Origin: Mesorhizobium sp.
Lineage (GTDB): Bacteria; Pseudomonadota; Alphaproteobacteria; Rhizobiales; Rhizobiaceae
Length of the DNA: 64,000 bases
Reading direction: 5' to 3'
Assembly: GCA_004020875.1 (NCBI GenBank)
Contig: SAPZ01000007.1
Coordinates: 217,728-281,727, forward strand
The notes under the pieces are model-generated. The model was not told the origin of the DNA. It did not search any database and saw only the letters and a program-made list of their open reading frames with translations. Below, piece by piece: positions 18,790-28,053 of this stretch. Position 1 is the first letter of the stretch. Every line of letters begins with the position of its first letter. Position numbers and translations under genes: made by a program.

Positions 18790-19887
18790 ATGAACAAACC
18801 AGTCGATCCGACGTCGCAGTCACCCGGGTTCCAGTCGCCCGTGCTTCAGTCACTCGACATGCGCTCGCGCGATATTTTCCGGCGGATTGTCGATTCTTAT
18901 CTGCGCGACGGCGAGCCGGTCGGTTCGCGCAGCCTGTCGCGTATCCTGCCCTCCTCGCTGTCGCCGGCCACCATCCGCAACGTGATGAGCGACCTCGAGC
19001 ATCTGGGGCTGATCTACGCGCCGCATGTTTCCGCCGGGCGGCTGCCGACCCAGACCGGCCTGCGTTTCTTCGTCGACGCCTTCATGGAGCTCGGCGACCT
19101 TTCCGACGACGAGCGCCGCGCCATCGAGGCGCAGGTGCGCGCCTCGGGCTCAGGCGCGACGCTGGAGCATATGCTGACCGAGGCCAGCCAGATGCTGTCC
19201 GGCATGTCGCGCGGCGCCGGCCTGGTGCTTGCCTCCAAGAACGAGGTGGCGCTGAAGCACATCGAATTCATCCAGCTCGAGCCCACCAAGGCGCTTGCCG
19301 TGCTGGTGTCGCAGAACGGCGACGTCGAGAACCGCGTCGTCGACCTCCCGGCCGGCATTACCGTCTCGCAGCTGCATGAGGCGTCCAATTTCCTCAACGC
19401 CCATATCAGGGGCCGCACGCTTGCCGAGGCGCGCGTGGAGATTGCCCGCATCAAGGACGAAACCAAATCCGCCCTCGACACGCTGTCGCAGGATCTGGTC
19501 GAGAAGGGCCTGGCGGTCTGGGCCGGCGCCGAAAGTGGACTGCCGGCGCGCCTCATCGTGCGAGGCCGCGCCAACCTGCTGGAAAATGTCACCGCCCAGG
19601 CCGACCTCGAACTGCTGCGCCATCTGTTCGAAGACCTGGAGACGCAGGACGGGCTGCTGCAGCTGCTCGACCTGGCCGAGGAAGGGCCGGGCGTGCGCAT
19701 CTTCATCGGTTCGGAGAACAAGCTGTTTTCGCTGTCCGGCTCGTCGCTGGTCGTCGCCCCCTATCGCGACAAGGACGCCCGCGTCATCGGCGCGCTCGGC
19801 GTCATCGGTCCAACAAGGCTGAATTACGCCCGCATCGTGCCGATGGTCGATTATACGGCACAGCTGATTTCGCGCATGCTGCGTTAG
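18790..19887 (+). CDS. hrcA: Heat-inducible transcriptional repressor HrcA
   Basis: 365 residues. A winged-helix domain (about 20-110) with GEPVGSRSLSRILPSSLSPATIRNVMSDLE is followed by the HrcA sensor domain, including GRLPTQTGLRFFVD and the C-terminal IGPTRLNYARIVPMVDYTA. HrcA represses groESL and related chaperone genes through CIRCE elements. AAGGAGG lies 14 bases before the ATG. No CIRCE repeat is visible at its own promoter. The grpE gene, the usual downstream neighbour in this class, is missing: a structured repeat and a 65-residue gene follow instead. Confidence 0.95.
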   Translation: MNKPVDPTSQSPGFQSPVLQSLDMRSRDIFRRIVDSYLRDGEPVGSRSLSRILPSSLSPATIRNVMSDLEHLGLIYAPHVSAGRLPTQTGLRFFVDAFMELGDLSDDERRAIEAQVRASGSGATLEHMLTEASQMLSGMSRGAGLVLASKNEVALKHIEFIQLEPTKALAVLVSQNGDVENRVVDLPAGITVSQLHEASNFLNAHIRGRTLAEARVEIARIKDETKSALDTLSQDLVEKGLAVWAGAESGLPARLIVRGRANLLENVTAQADLELLRHLFEDLETQDGLLQLLDLAEEGPGVRIFIGSENKLFSLSGSSLVVAPYRDKDARVIGALGVIGPTRLNYARIVPMVDYTAQLISRMLR

Positions 19888-19897
19888 GTGTATCGAT

Positions 19898-20020
19898 ATT
19901 CAGGTGGGGCCGGCCTGCGAACGACGGCTTCCTGCGCTTCCGGTGCTCACGTACTTTAAGTAAAGTACGCTCCGCTCCGGTTCTCGGAAGCCACCGTTCT
20001 CGACTCGGGCTGATCTGAAT
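19898..20020. repeat. Structured intergenic element with imperfect terminal inverted repeats
   Basis: ATTCAG (19898-19903) and CTGAAT (20015-20020) are the outer ends of arms about 35 bases long that also share GGCTTCC/GGAAGCC. The centre holds a tight hairpin, GTACTTTA-AG-TAAAGTAC (19951-19968), followed by GCTCCGCTCCGGTTCTCG. The same central block recurs at about 35690-35720 inside another element. It lies directly after the hrcA stop. Confidence 0.7.
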
Positions 20021-20063
20021 CTCGCCACACCTAGGGTCGCGGCAGCTGCAGAGGGAGAAAAAA

Positions 20064-20261
20064 ATGGCGTTGGAAGCAATCAAGGCCCAGATCGACCTCC
20101 TGCTGCAGGAAATGATCAACCAGCCCGAGGACGACCGCGAGATCCAGGAGCAGCTGCGCGAGAAATTGCGGGAACTCCGCGCCATGGGCCTGCCCTTGCC
20201 GGCCGATCTCGTCGAGTTGGAAAAGCGCCTCGACGACGACCTGGACGCGGAAGAGGCCTAA
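20064..20261 (+). CDS. Conserved small hypothetical protein, helical and acidic
   Basis: 65 residues with a heptad-like pattern of Leu/Ile and many Glu, Asp and Arg (for example QEQLREKLRELRAMG), suggesting a two-helix hairpin or short coiled coil. GAGGGAGAAAAAA precedes the ATG as ribosome-binding site. Codon use matches the flanking genes and the ORF is isolated between two intergenic elements. I cannot assign a function. Confidence 0.65.
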   Translation: MALEAIKAQIDLLLQEMINQPEDDREIQEQLREKLRELRAMGLPLPADLVELEKRLDDDLDAEEA

Positions 20262-20373
20262 GCCGGCGGCCTGCATCCGTGTGCGCATGCTTCTCTTTTA
20301 GGACGTTTGCCCAATATCTCCTGTCTGCGGCGTCCGATCAATCTGGGCGCGTCGACAGATGACGGAGGACAGC

Positions 20374-21714
20374 ATGAAGGGGATCGCCGGCCTTGCGGGC
20401 CTCGCGCTGGTTCTTGCCACGGGTGCCTTTGCGCAGCAGGCCGATCAGCCGCTGCTCAGCGGCGAAAAGGCCTTCGGCGACTGGAAGGCCGACCGCCCGG
20501 GCGTGCGCCGGCTGCTGAAGCCTCAGGATATGCAGAAGCCCTATGCGACGGAGTCCGCCTCGAATGGCGGCGGCGTCACCGATCGTCCCGAGGACGCGAA
20601 GCCAAAGCTTCCGCCGGGTTTCTCCGCCGAACTGGTAGCATCGGGTATCGACAGTCCCCGCGTGGTGCGTGTAGCGCCGAACGGCGACCTCTTCGTCGCC
20701 GACAGTCGCGCGAACCAGGTCCGCGTCTATCGCCTGGCCGAGGGCAGCGCGAAGCCAGCCGAGACGTCGATCTTCGCCAGGGGCCTGACGCGACCCTACG
20801 GCATCGCCTTCTATCCGCCGGGCGACAAGCCGCAATGGGTCTATGTGGCCAACAGCAACAGCGTCGTGCGATTCCCCTACCGCAACGGCGACCTTGAGGC
20901 CTCCGTCAAGCCGGAAACCATCGTCGCCAAGATTCCCGCCAACCACCACTGGACACGCGACATCGCCTTCTCGCCCGACGGCAAGACGCTCTATCTGTCG
21001 GTCGGCTCCGGCTCCAACATCGCCGAGGATATGGGGGCGAAGCCGAAAGGCGGCATCGAGGCGTGGGCGAAATCGCAGCCGCTCGGCGAGGCTTGGGGCC
21101 CGGAGCAGGGCCGCGCCGATGTGCTCGCCTTCGACCACGACGGCAACAATCGCAGGACGGTCGCCACCGGCCTGCGCAACTGTTCCGGCATGACCGTGCA
21201 GCCGGTGACAGGCGCGCTTTGGTGCGTCGTCAACGAGCGCGACGAGCTCGGCGACAACGTCCCCTTCGAATACGCGACCGCTGTAAAGGACGGCGCCTTC
21301 TATGGCTGGCCCTGGTATTATATCGGAGACAATGAGGACCCGCGCCATAAAGACGCGCGGCCCGACCTTGCGGGCAAGGTCACGATGCCCGACGTGCTGA
21401 TCCAGGCGCATTCTGCGCCGCTCAACATCGCCTTCTACGACGGCGGCAATTTCCCGGCTGACTATAAGGGCGACGCCTTCGTCACCTTGCACGGCTCGTG
21501 GAACCGCGACGCTCGCACCGGCTACAAGGTGGTGCGGCTGCGGTTCAAGGACGGCAAGCCGACCGGCGAATATGACGACTTCGCCACCGGCTTCGTCATT
21601 GCCGACGACGCGGTCTGGGGCCGCCCGGTCGGTGTCGCCGTGGCAAAGGATGGCGCGCTGATCCTCACCGAGGACGGCAACGGCACCATCTGGCGCATCA
21701 CTTATGGCGGGTAG
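20374..21714 (+). CDS. Periplasmic sorbosone/glucose dehydrogenase-like beta-propeller protein
   Basis: 446 residues from the ATG at 20374, preceded by GGAGG at 5 bases. An N-terminal signal peptide (GIAGLAGLALVLATGAFA) is followed by a six-bladed propeller of the PQQ-dependent sugar dehydrogenase superfamily: SPRVVRVAPNGDLFVAD, RDIAFSPDGKTLYLSVG, ISTCLS-like NCSGMTVQPVTG and FVTLHGSWNR. Members oxidise sugars or aldehydes such as sorbosone with PQQ. No PQQ synthesis genes are nearby, so cofactor and substrate are inferred from family only. The gene seems to stand alone. Confidence 0.82.
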   Translation: MKGIAGLAGLALVLATGAFAQQADQPLLSGEKAFGDWKADRPGVRRLLKPQDMQKPYATESASNGGGVTDRPEDAKPKLPPGFSAELVASGIDSPRVVRVAPNGDLFVADSRANQVRVYRLAEGSAKPAETSIFARGLTRPYGIAFYPPGDKPQWVYVANSNSVVRFPYRNGDLEASVKPETIVAKIPANHHWTRDIAFSPDGKTLYLSVGSGSNIAEDMGAKPKGGIEAWAKSQPLGEAWGPEQGRADVLAFDHDGNNRRTVATGLRNCSGMTVQPVTGALWCVVNERDELGDNVPFEYATAVKDGAFYGWPWYYIGDNEDPRHKDARPDLAGKVTMPDVLIQAHSAPLNIAFYDGGNFPADYKGDAFVTLHGSWNRDARTGYKVVRLRFKDGKPTGEYDDFATGFVIADDAVWGRPVGVAVAKDGALILTEDGNGTIWRITYGG

Positions 21715-21820
21715 CTCCCGACCGAGGGGTCCGAACGTTGCCGTTGTCGAAAGACAAGGCATTCCTGCTCATTCCATGAAATCAGCGCAAACGCTGGCGA
21801 TTGGCTGAAGCCTCCCAGCC

Positions 21821-21844
21821 CCTTGCTCCGCCCGTGGATGACGA
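21821..21844 (-). repeat. Fragment of the GGATCCATGCCGT-family repeat
   Basis: CTTGCTCCGCCCGTGGATGA is the reverse complement of the left end of the copy at 35820. Only this end is present. The surrounding gap (21715-22011) shows nothing else beyond the upstream region of the LysE-type gene. Confidence 0.6.
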
Positions 21845-22011
21845 GGTTGCGCCGCTTCGGCCAATCGCCAAGGCATGCCGCCCGGAAACCGGCTCCTGTT
21901 GCCGTTGGCGCAACAAATCTCGCCGCGAGGGAATTACCAGTGACCGGGCGCCATGATAAAAGCCCGCGCCTCTCGCTCCCTTCGGGGAATCATACGCCGG
22001 GCCCTAAAACC

Positions 22012-22629
22012 ATGACACTCACCGGATTCCTCGCTTACAGCGCAGCCCTCGGCGTCGCTGCCGCCATTCCAGGCCCCGGCGTCACGGCGCTGGTCGCCCG
22101 CGCGCTCGGCTCCGGCTTCCGCTCGTCGCTTGCCATGTCGTTCGGCCTGATGCTCGGCGACCTCACCTATCTCACCGCCGTGGTGCTCGGGCTCGCCTTC
22201 GTCGCCCAGACCTTCGGCATGGTCTTCCTCGCCATCAAATGGGCCGGCGTCGCCTATCTCACCTTCCTTGCCTGGCGCTTCTGGACCAGCGGTATCACGC
22301 CCGAGACCGTCGAGGCGCGGAAGGCCAAGGGTGGGCTGGTGTCGAGCTTCATCGCCGGGCTGACGGTGACGCTCGGCAATCCCAAGACGATGATCTTCTA
22401 TCTCGCCATCACGCCGACCATTGTCGACCTGAGGACGATCACCCTCGCCGACTACGCCATCCTCGCGGCGCTCACTGTGGTGGTGCTGTTCGTCGTGCTG
22501 GTGCCTTACCTGGCGTTGGCCGCGAAGGCACGCTGGTTCCTGAAATCGCCGCGCGCGCTGAAGGTGCTGAACCGCACCGCCGCCGGCTTTATGATGGGGG
22601 CGGCGGCCGCGATCGCGGCCCGCCAGTAG
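22012..22629 (+). CDS. LysE family translocator
   Basis: 205 residues with about six hydrophobic helices. The N-terminus carries the family motif AAIPGPGVTALVARALGSGFRSS, and LTVTLGNPKTMIFYLA is the second conserved loop. LysE/RhtB proteins export amino acids or related metabolites across the inner membrane. The start at 22012 gives the typical length; longer frames read into a repeat. A hairpin pair follows the gene. Confidence 0.9.
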   Translation: MTLTGFLAYSAALGVAAAIPGPGVTALVARALGSGFRSSLAMSFGLMLGDLTYLTAVVLGLAFVAQTFGMVFLAIKWAGVAYLTFLAWRFWTSGITPETVEARKAKGGLVSSFIAGLTVTLGNPKTMIFYLAITPTIVDLRTITLADYAILAALTVVVLFVVLVPYLALAAKARWFLKSPRALKVLNRTAAGFMMGAAAAIAARQ

Positions 22630-22637
22630 GCTCCGAT

Positions 22638-22704
22638 GTCAGCTGTTCCTGGATTTCAGCCAAACCATTCCTGAAACCGCTGACGGCGGAAAATGCATTT
22701 CCGC
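22638..22704 (+). terminator. Hairpin pair after the LysE-type gene
   Basis: GTCAGC/GCTGAC (22638-22643 and 22679-22684) enclose TTTCAG/CTGAAA, and GCGGAAA-ATGCA-TTTCCGC follows at 22686-22704. A short T-run (GCTTTTGA) comes after. Termination is plausible but not certain. Confidence 0.4.
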
Positions 22705-22819
22705 TGCGGCGCGCTTTTGAGCAACCGCCCCACTCGGATATTTTGGATCGTCGGCCTATCTTGCCCGGCTGAAAGCCCTATTCTGTTTTGCATGTGACAT
22801 TGCCCTGGGAGCGAACCAA

Positions 22820-23800
<981 letters not shown>

Positions 23801-23969
23801 GCGCGCCCAAGAACCGGTTCGCGCTGTCCCGCCGGCGTCGCGGCCCTTACGTGGCAGCTTTCGGGCTGGACTGTTCAAAATGCGCCTGTGGCAAGCAGGC
23901 CCTGGCTTGAGGCAGGTGCCGCTTCAGGCTCATATCACCGCTGGCCTTGATCGGCCGGCGGGAGGATTC

Positions 23970-24599
23970 ATGTACAAGCTCTATACGCGCCCGGGCAGCG
24001 GCGGCTTCGTCGTCGAGGCGGCGCTCGCCATGGCCGGCGTGCCCTTCGAGCAGATCGACGTGCCCAAGAAGGATCCGGCCGATCCGGCCTTCCTCGCCAT
24101 CAGCCCGCTGAACCAGGTGCCGGTGCTGACGCTGCCGGACGGTCATTCGCTGACCGAATCGGCCGCGATCTGCATCCTGCTTGCCGAGCGTCACCCCGAG
24201 GCGCATCTCGCGCCGGAAGCGGGTTCGCCCGGTCGCGCCGATTTCCTGCGCTGGATGACCTTCATGTCGTCGGTGCTATACCCGGCGGTGCTGCGGCTCT
24301 ATTACGCCCACCGCTATACCGCGGATGGCGCTGCTCTGCAGCCGGTGAAGCAGGCGGCGGTCGCCGAGATGGATCGCGGCTTTGCGATTCTTGACCGGGC
24401 GTTGGCCGGCCGTGACTGGCTGGCAGGCGACACGCTCTCGCTCGCCGACATCTACCTCGTCATGCTGGTGGCATGGCATCCCGGGGTCGAGAGAGCGCGC
24501 AGCGCCTGGCCGAACATCGAACGCCTGTGGGCGAAGCTGCGCCAGCACGACCTCATGCGCAAGCTGAACGCCTCGCACGAGATGTGGCCCGAGGCCTAA
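23970..24599 (+). CDS. Glutathione S-transferase family protein
   Basis: 209 residues: thioredoxin-like domain starting MYKLYTRPGSGGFVVE, with NQVPVLTLPDG (cis-Pro) and LTESAAICILLAE (glutathione-binding Glu-Ser), then a helical domain with DWLAGDTLSLADIYLVM. GGAGG sits 4-8 bases before the ATG and decides the start. It is a detoxification-type enzyme of unknown substrate. Its stop overlaps by 4 bases the convergent sigma-factor gene. Confidence 0.9.
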   Translation: MYKLYTRPGSGGFVVEAALAMAGVPFEQIDVPKKDPADPAFLAISPLNQVPVLTLPDGHSLTESAAICILLAERHPEAHLAPEAGSPGRADFLRWMTFMSSVLYPAVLRLYYAHRYTADGAALQPVKQAAVAEMDRGFAILDRALAGRDWLAGDTLSLADIYLVMLVAWHPGVERARSAWPNIERLWAKLRQHDLMRKLNASHEMWPEA

Positions 24600-25842
24600 C
24601 TCCCGACAAGCTTCGCCTTCTCGCCCTGCAGGAAGCGGCGCAGCGCCGGGTCGCGCTCGAGGCCGATCGCCCGGTCGTAGGACTGGGCCGCCTGCTTTGT
24701 ATTGCCGAGCCTGGCCAACAATCCGGCGCGCGCGGCCCAATAGGGCTGGTAGTCCTGTAGCCGCCTGTCATCGCCCAGCACATAGAGCGCCGCCAGCCCG
24801 GCTGTTGCACCCTCGGTTTCCGCGATCGCCACCGCGCGGTTGATCGCCACCACCGGTGAGCCGGCTACGGAAAGCAGCGCGTCGTAAAGCTGGCGGATGG
24901 CCGCCCAGTCGGTGCCGCTGCCGCGCCGGCGCGCCGTGTGGGCGGACTGCACGGCGGCTTCCAGCTGGTAGCGGCCGATGATGCCCCTTTGCGCGGCGCG
25001 CACCAGCAGGGCTTCCGCCTCGTCGATCAGGCGGTCGTCCCAGAGCACGACATCCTGCTCGGCCAATGGCACGAAATCCCCTTGCGGGCCGCGCCGTGCC
25101 GAGCGGCGCGCCTCGGCGAACAGCATCAGCGCCAGGAGTCCCAGCGCCTCCGGCTCGTCCGGCATCAGCGAGGCGATGAGCCGTCCAAGCCAGATGCCTT
25201 CGGTGGCGAGATTGCGCCGGCGGCTGTCGGTGCCGGTCGCATCCGACCAGCCCTCGGCGAAGGTGGCGTAGATCGCCTCGAGCACCGCGCCCAGCCGCCC
25301 GCCAAGCTCCGCCTGCTCCGGCACGCGAAATGGGATTCCGGTCTCCCTGATACGCGCCTTGGCCCGCACCAGCCGCTGGCCCATCGTCGCCGGCGAGACC
25401 AGGAAGGCCGAGGCGATGGTCGCGGCGTCGAAACCGAGGATCGTCTGCAGGATCAGTGGCGCGCGCACGCTGGTGTCGATAGCCGGATGGGCGCAGGCGA
25501 ACATCAGCCGCAACCGGTCGTCGGGCAGCTCCTCGCTGCGAATGCGCGCCTCCATCTCCTCGGCAATAGCTGCAGATGATCGCGCGCCGCCTCGCCGGTC
25601 AGCCGCCGCCGCACGGCGTCGACGTCGCGCCGGCGCGCCACCGCGAGCAGCCAGGCTTCCGGCTGCTCCGGCACGCCGGTCCGCGGCCAGCGCTCCAGCG
25701 CGGCCGCGAAGGCATCGGCCAGCGCGTCCTCGGCGCCGGCGACGTCGCGGGTGCGCGCCGCCAGCCAGGCGACCAGCTTGCCGTAGCTGCGCCGGGCGGC
25801 CGCTTCGGCCGCCGCCCGCGCGATCCCCGAGCGATCGTCCAT
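24596..25842 (-). pseudogene. ECF42-type sigma factor with C-terminal TPR extension, frameshifted
   Basis: The N-terminal sigma region 2 is encoded from the ATG at 25842 (SYGKLVAWLAARTRDVAGAE, ending DHLQL), while regions 3-4 and a long helical C-terminal extension lie in a different frame from about IAEEMEARIRSEELPDDRLR (downstream of 25568) to the stop at 24596. Restoring one base at about 25567/25568 joins them as LQL-IAEEMEAR. The extension contains the NRAVAIAETEG motif of ECF42 sigma factors, which carry TPR-like tails. The gene follows a YCII protein by 6 bases, the classic ECF42 partner arrangement. A real mutation would disable the factor; a consensus error is equally possible. Confidence 0.8.
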
Positions 25843-25848
25843 CGCGGG

Positions 25849-26220
25849 TCACTCCGCGGCGGCGGCGTACTCTGCCATTTCCCAGATAGGCCGCACCTCG
25901 ACCGTCCCGGTGGAGGACGCGGGACAGCGCGCACCCCATTCGATGGCCGTGTCGATGTCGGCCGCCTCGATCATGTAGAAGCCGGCCAATTGCTCCTTGG
26001 TGTCGGCATAGGGGCCGTCGAGCACATTGGTCTTGCTGCCGGCGAGCCGCACCGAGGTGGCCGCCTGGGTCGGGCGCAACCGCTCGCCGGCGATATAAGC
26101 GCCGGATTTCTTCAGCGCCTCGGTGTAGGCGCCATAGGCCGCGAGCACCTGCTGGGTCTGCTCCTTCGGCGCATTCGCCATCGCGGCTTCGTCATTGTAG
26201 ATCAAGAGCATGTATCGCAT
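25849..26220 (-). CDS. YCII-related (DGPF-type) protein
   Basis: 123 residues of the YCII dimeric alpha-beta barrel fold starting RYMLLIYNDEAAMA and carrying LDGPYADTKEQLAGFYMIEA, a variant of the DGPF motif (DGPY here). These proteins are co-encoded with ECF42 sigma factors and are thought to be part of the same regulatory unit; an enzymatic role is not proven. It lies 6 bases before the sigma gene. Confidence 0.9.
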   Translation of the reverse strand: MRYMLLIYNDEAAMANAPKEQTQQVLAAYGAYTEALKKSGAYIAGERLRPTQAATSVRLAGSKTNVLDGPYADTKEQLAGFYMIEAADIDTAIEWGARCPASSTGTVEVRPIWEMAEYAAAAE

Positions 26221-26308
26221 GGTCTTCTCCGTTTCTTGAAGGCCGCGTCGTTGCGTGCCGACCTATGTCGCGCGGCATCGGCCGATTTCGACAAGCGCCG
26301 GAAAATTT

Positions 26309-26709
26309 TCATCCGTCGCGAGATTTGGCAAGGATCTGGGATTTGACCCCGTTGTCGTAGAGCCAGTCGCGCAGCGGTCGCGGCAGGATGGGAAGCGCTT
26401 TCGTCGCGCGCCACGGCCAGCCGAGCGCGGACATGGCCGCGATGAAACTGTCGAGCTTGGTGAAGGTGACGCCGTCGACGATGGCAAGGTTGCTGTCGTA
26501 ATCGTCGGTCGGCAGGCCGTGCCGGCGAAAAAGCGACTCGCCGAGCGGCGATTGCGCCGCGGCGAAGCGGAAGCGTTTTCCCGGTCGAGCTTGGGGATGA
26601 GCTGGACGAAGCCCGAGCAGAACACGCAGATGCCGTCAAAGACGATCAGCGCCTGGGGGGCGTCATAGGTTTGGCGCGGTAAGGTGGGACTTTCGGGCAG
26701 GTCGGTCAT
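26309..26709 (-). pseudogene. DCC-type thiol-disulfide oxidoreductase (DUF393), frameshifted
   Basis: From the ATG at 26709 the frame reads LIVFDGICVFCSGFVQLIPK, with the DxxCxxC motif of DUF393/DCC proteins, and continues to LDREN. The rest of the family (KRFRFAAAQSPLGESLF, then LPTDDYDSNLAIVDG, ending in WLYDNGVKSQILAK) is in another frame to the stop at 26309. Adding one A to the AAAA run at 26576-26579 gives LDREKRFRF and restores one protein of about 133 residues. Members are probable redox proteins of unknown substrate. Confidence 0.8.
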
Positions 26710-26760
26710 GGCGGCCCTGGCTGCTTATGTCTTCAGACATTAAGCCAGCCGGCGGCGGCG

Positions 26761-26886
26761 TCAAAGTCGCGGCGTTGTCGCACGCCAGTTGGCGGCGAGC
26801 ACAAGGCGCTCGGCGCGATAGGTGGTGGCGCGCTGGTCGGCGGCCGGCCGGCAGATGCGGCTATGGTGGGCGCGCTCGCGAGTCAT
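26761..26886 (-). CDS. Possible small protein (41 residues)
   Basis: ATG at 26886 starts 2 bases after the stop of the next small frame. The sequence contains ATTYRAERLVLAANWRATTP. It shares a TYR-x-ER segment with the neighbouring 48-residue frame, which hints at related small proteins, but both are short and could be chance. No family recognised. Confidence 0.3.
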   Translation of the reverse strand: MTRERAHHSRICRPAADQRATTYRAERLVLAANWRATTPRL

Positions 26887-26888
26887 GA

Positions 26889-27035
26889 TCAGTTCGCGCT
26901 GACGCCCAGCGAGTTGCCGCGACGGGCGCAGGCCGGCCCCGGGCCGCGCATGTAATAACGCTCCGGCCGATAGGTCGGCGCCACGAATTCGCGAATGGCT
27001 GCGGCGTAGCCTGTAATGTGATTCCAGAAGTTCAT
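26889..27035 (-). CDS. Possible small protein (48 residues)
   Basis: Starts MNFWNHITGYAAAIREF and contains PTYRPERYYMRGPGPACARR. A purine-rich AGGGACC is about 10 bases upstream of the ATG at 27035. It lies between a broken DCC gene and the DUF892 locus. Tandem placement with the 41-residue frame suggests a small operon, but evidence is limited. Confidence 0.35.
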   Translation of the reverse strand: MNFWNHITGYAAAIREFVAPTYRPERYYMRGPGPACARRGNSLGVSAN

Positions 27036-27318
27036 TTCAGTTGGTCCCTGTCCCGCTTTCGGATGTCCCTTCCGAATTGTTTGAGAGCATAGCGTCGAGG
27101 CGTGAATAGTCGGTGAACGTGATGTTAATTTCTGGTCCGAAAGTCGTTGCATCGTGGCCGGATTGCGGCTGATTCGCGGTGTTTCGGTGCCTTTCGTCGC
27201 CTTTCCGCGCCGTGTGACTTTTGCATCACATATGTTTCGTTCCGATGTCGCTTGGGCGCGCTTCCGTTTCACGTTCGTCCGACGGCAGGAAATTTCCTTT
27301 CGCATGGTCGGCCCGGCA
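27036..27318. other. Intergenic region before the stress block
   Basis: About 280 bases divergent between the small minus-strand frames and the DUF892 gene. Slightly AT-richer than its flanks near 27100-27240. Apart from the upstream region of the small frames I see no gene or clear repeat. Confidence 0.4.
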
Positions 27319-27343
27319 GGAACCTGTCACGGAAGCCGACGTT
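27319..27343 (+). promoter_or_regulatory. EcfG-type general stress promoter upstream of the DUF892 gene
   Basis: GGAAC (27319-27323) and CGTT (27340-27343) are separated by 16 bases, matching the alphaproteobacterial EcfG/RpoE2 consensus GGAAC-N16/17-CGTT. The start codon lies about 90 bases downstream. Confidence 0.75.
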
Positions 27344-27434
27344 GACCCGGCAAGGCCGGGAGCGAACCCGGCCGCGTTGACGGCTGTCCGCCGCGCAACT
27401 TCCCGACAATGCGAAACATGGAAAGGCAACCGCC

Positions 27435-27941
27435 ATGGGCTTCTTTTCGAAAGACATCAAGACGCTGGACGATCTCTTCATCCATACACTGCGCGACATC
27501 TATTATGCCGAGAAGCAGATCGAAAAATCGCTGCCGAAGATGATCGACAAGGCGACCGATCCGCAGTTGAAAGCCGGCTTCGAGAAGCATCTCACGCAGA
27601 CCAAGGGTCACATCGAGCGGGTCGAGCAGGTGTTCGAGCTGCATGGCGTCAAGGCAAAGACCGTCAACTGCCCGGCCATCGACGGCATCCTCGCGGAGGC
27701 CGACGAGGTGAGCGGCGATGTCGACGACAAGGAGGTCCTCGATGCGGCGCTGATCGCCTCGGCGCAGGCCGTCGAGCACTATGAGATAACGCGCTACGGC
27801 ACGCTGATCGCCTGGGCCAAGCAGCTCGGCCGCAGCGATTGCGCCAATGTGCTGGCCAAGAACCTCAAGGAAGAAGAGGCGACCGACCGCAAGCTGACCG
27901 AGATCGCCGAAAGCAAGGTCAACCTTCAGGCGGCAGAATAG
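27435..27941 (+). CDS. DUF892 ferritin-like protein (YciE/YciF family)
   Basis: 168 residues forming a four-helix ferritin-like bundle. DLFIHTLRDIYYAEKQIEKSL opens the family domain, with metal-ligand type Glu and His residues (AEKQI, TKGHIERVE, EHYEITRYG). Members are induced by general stress in many bacteria; iron or oxidative-stress protection is inferred. The EcfG-type promoter upstream and the adjacent Ku/LigD genes place it in a stress-response block. Confidence 0.9.
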   Translation: MGFFSKDIKTLDDLFIHTLRDIYYAEKQIEKSLPKMIDKATDPQLKAGFEKHLTQTKGHIERVEQVFELHGVKAKTVNCPAIDGILAEADEVSGDVDDKEVLDAALIASAQAVEHYEITRYGTLIAWAKQLGRSDCANVLAKNLKEEEATDRKLTEIAESKVNLQAAE

Positions 27942-27983
27942 GCTCACGATAAGGCCGGCGCGTGGCGTCGGCCCTCCCGTCCG

Positions 27984-28009
27984 GGAACCGAAGCGGCGCT
28001 CAGGCCGTT
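27984..28009 (+). promoter_or_regulatory. EcfG-type general stress promoter upstream of ku-ligD
   Basis: GGAAC (27984-27988) and CGTT (28006-28009) with a 17-base spacer fit the EcfG consensus. The Ku start codon is 45 bases downstream, so the element is well placed to drive the ku-ligD operon. Confidence 0.7.
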
Positions 28010-28053
28010 TCGGTTTGTCCGATGTTGTCCCGATGCTGCAAGGAGTGTTCGTC

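Noticed and set aside
20338-21762. 474-codon frame antisense to the sugar dehydrogenase-like gene
   Set aside because: No recognisable domain; the plus-strand protein has a signal peptide and propeller motifs.
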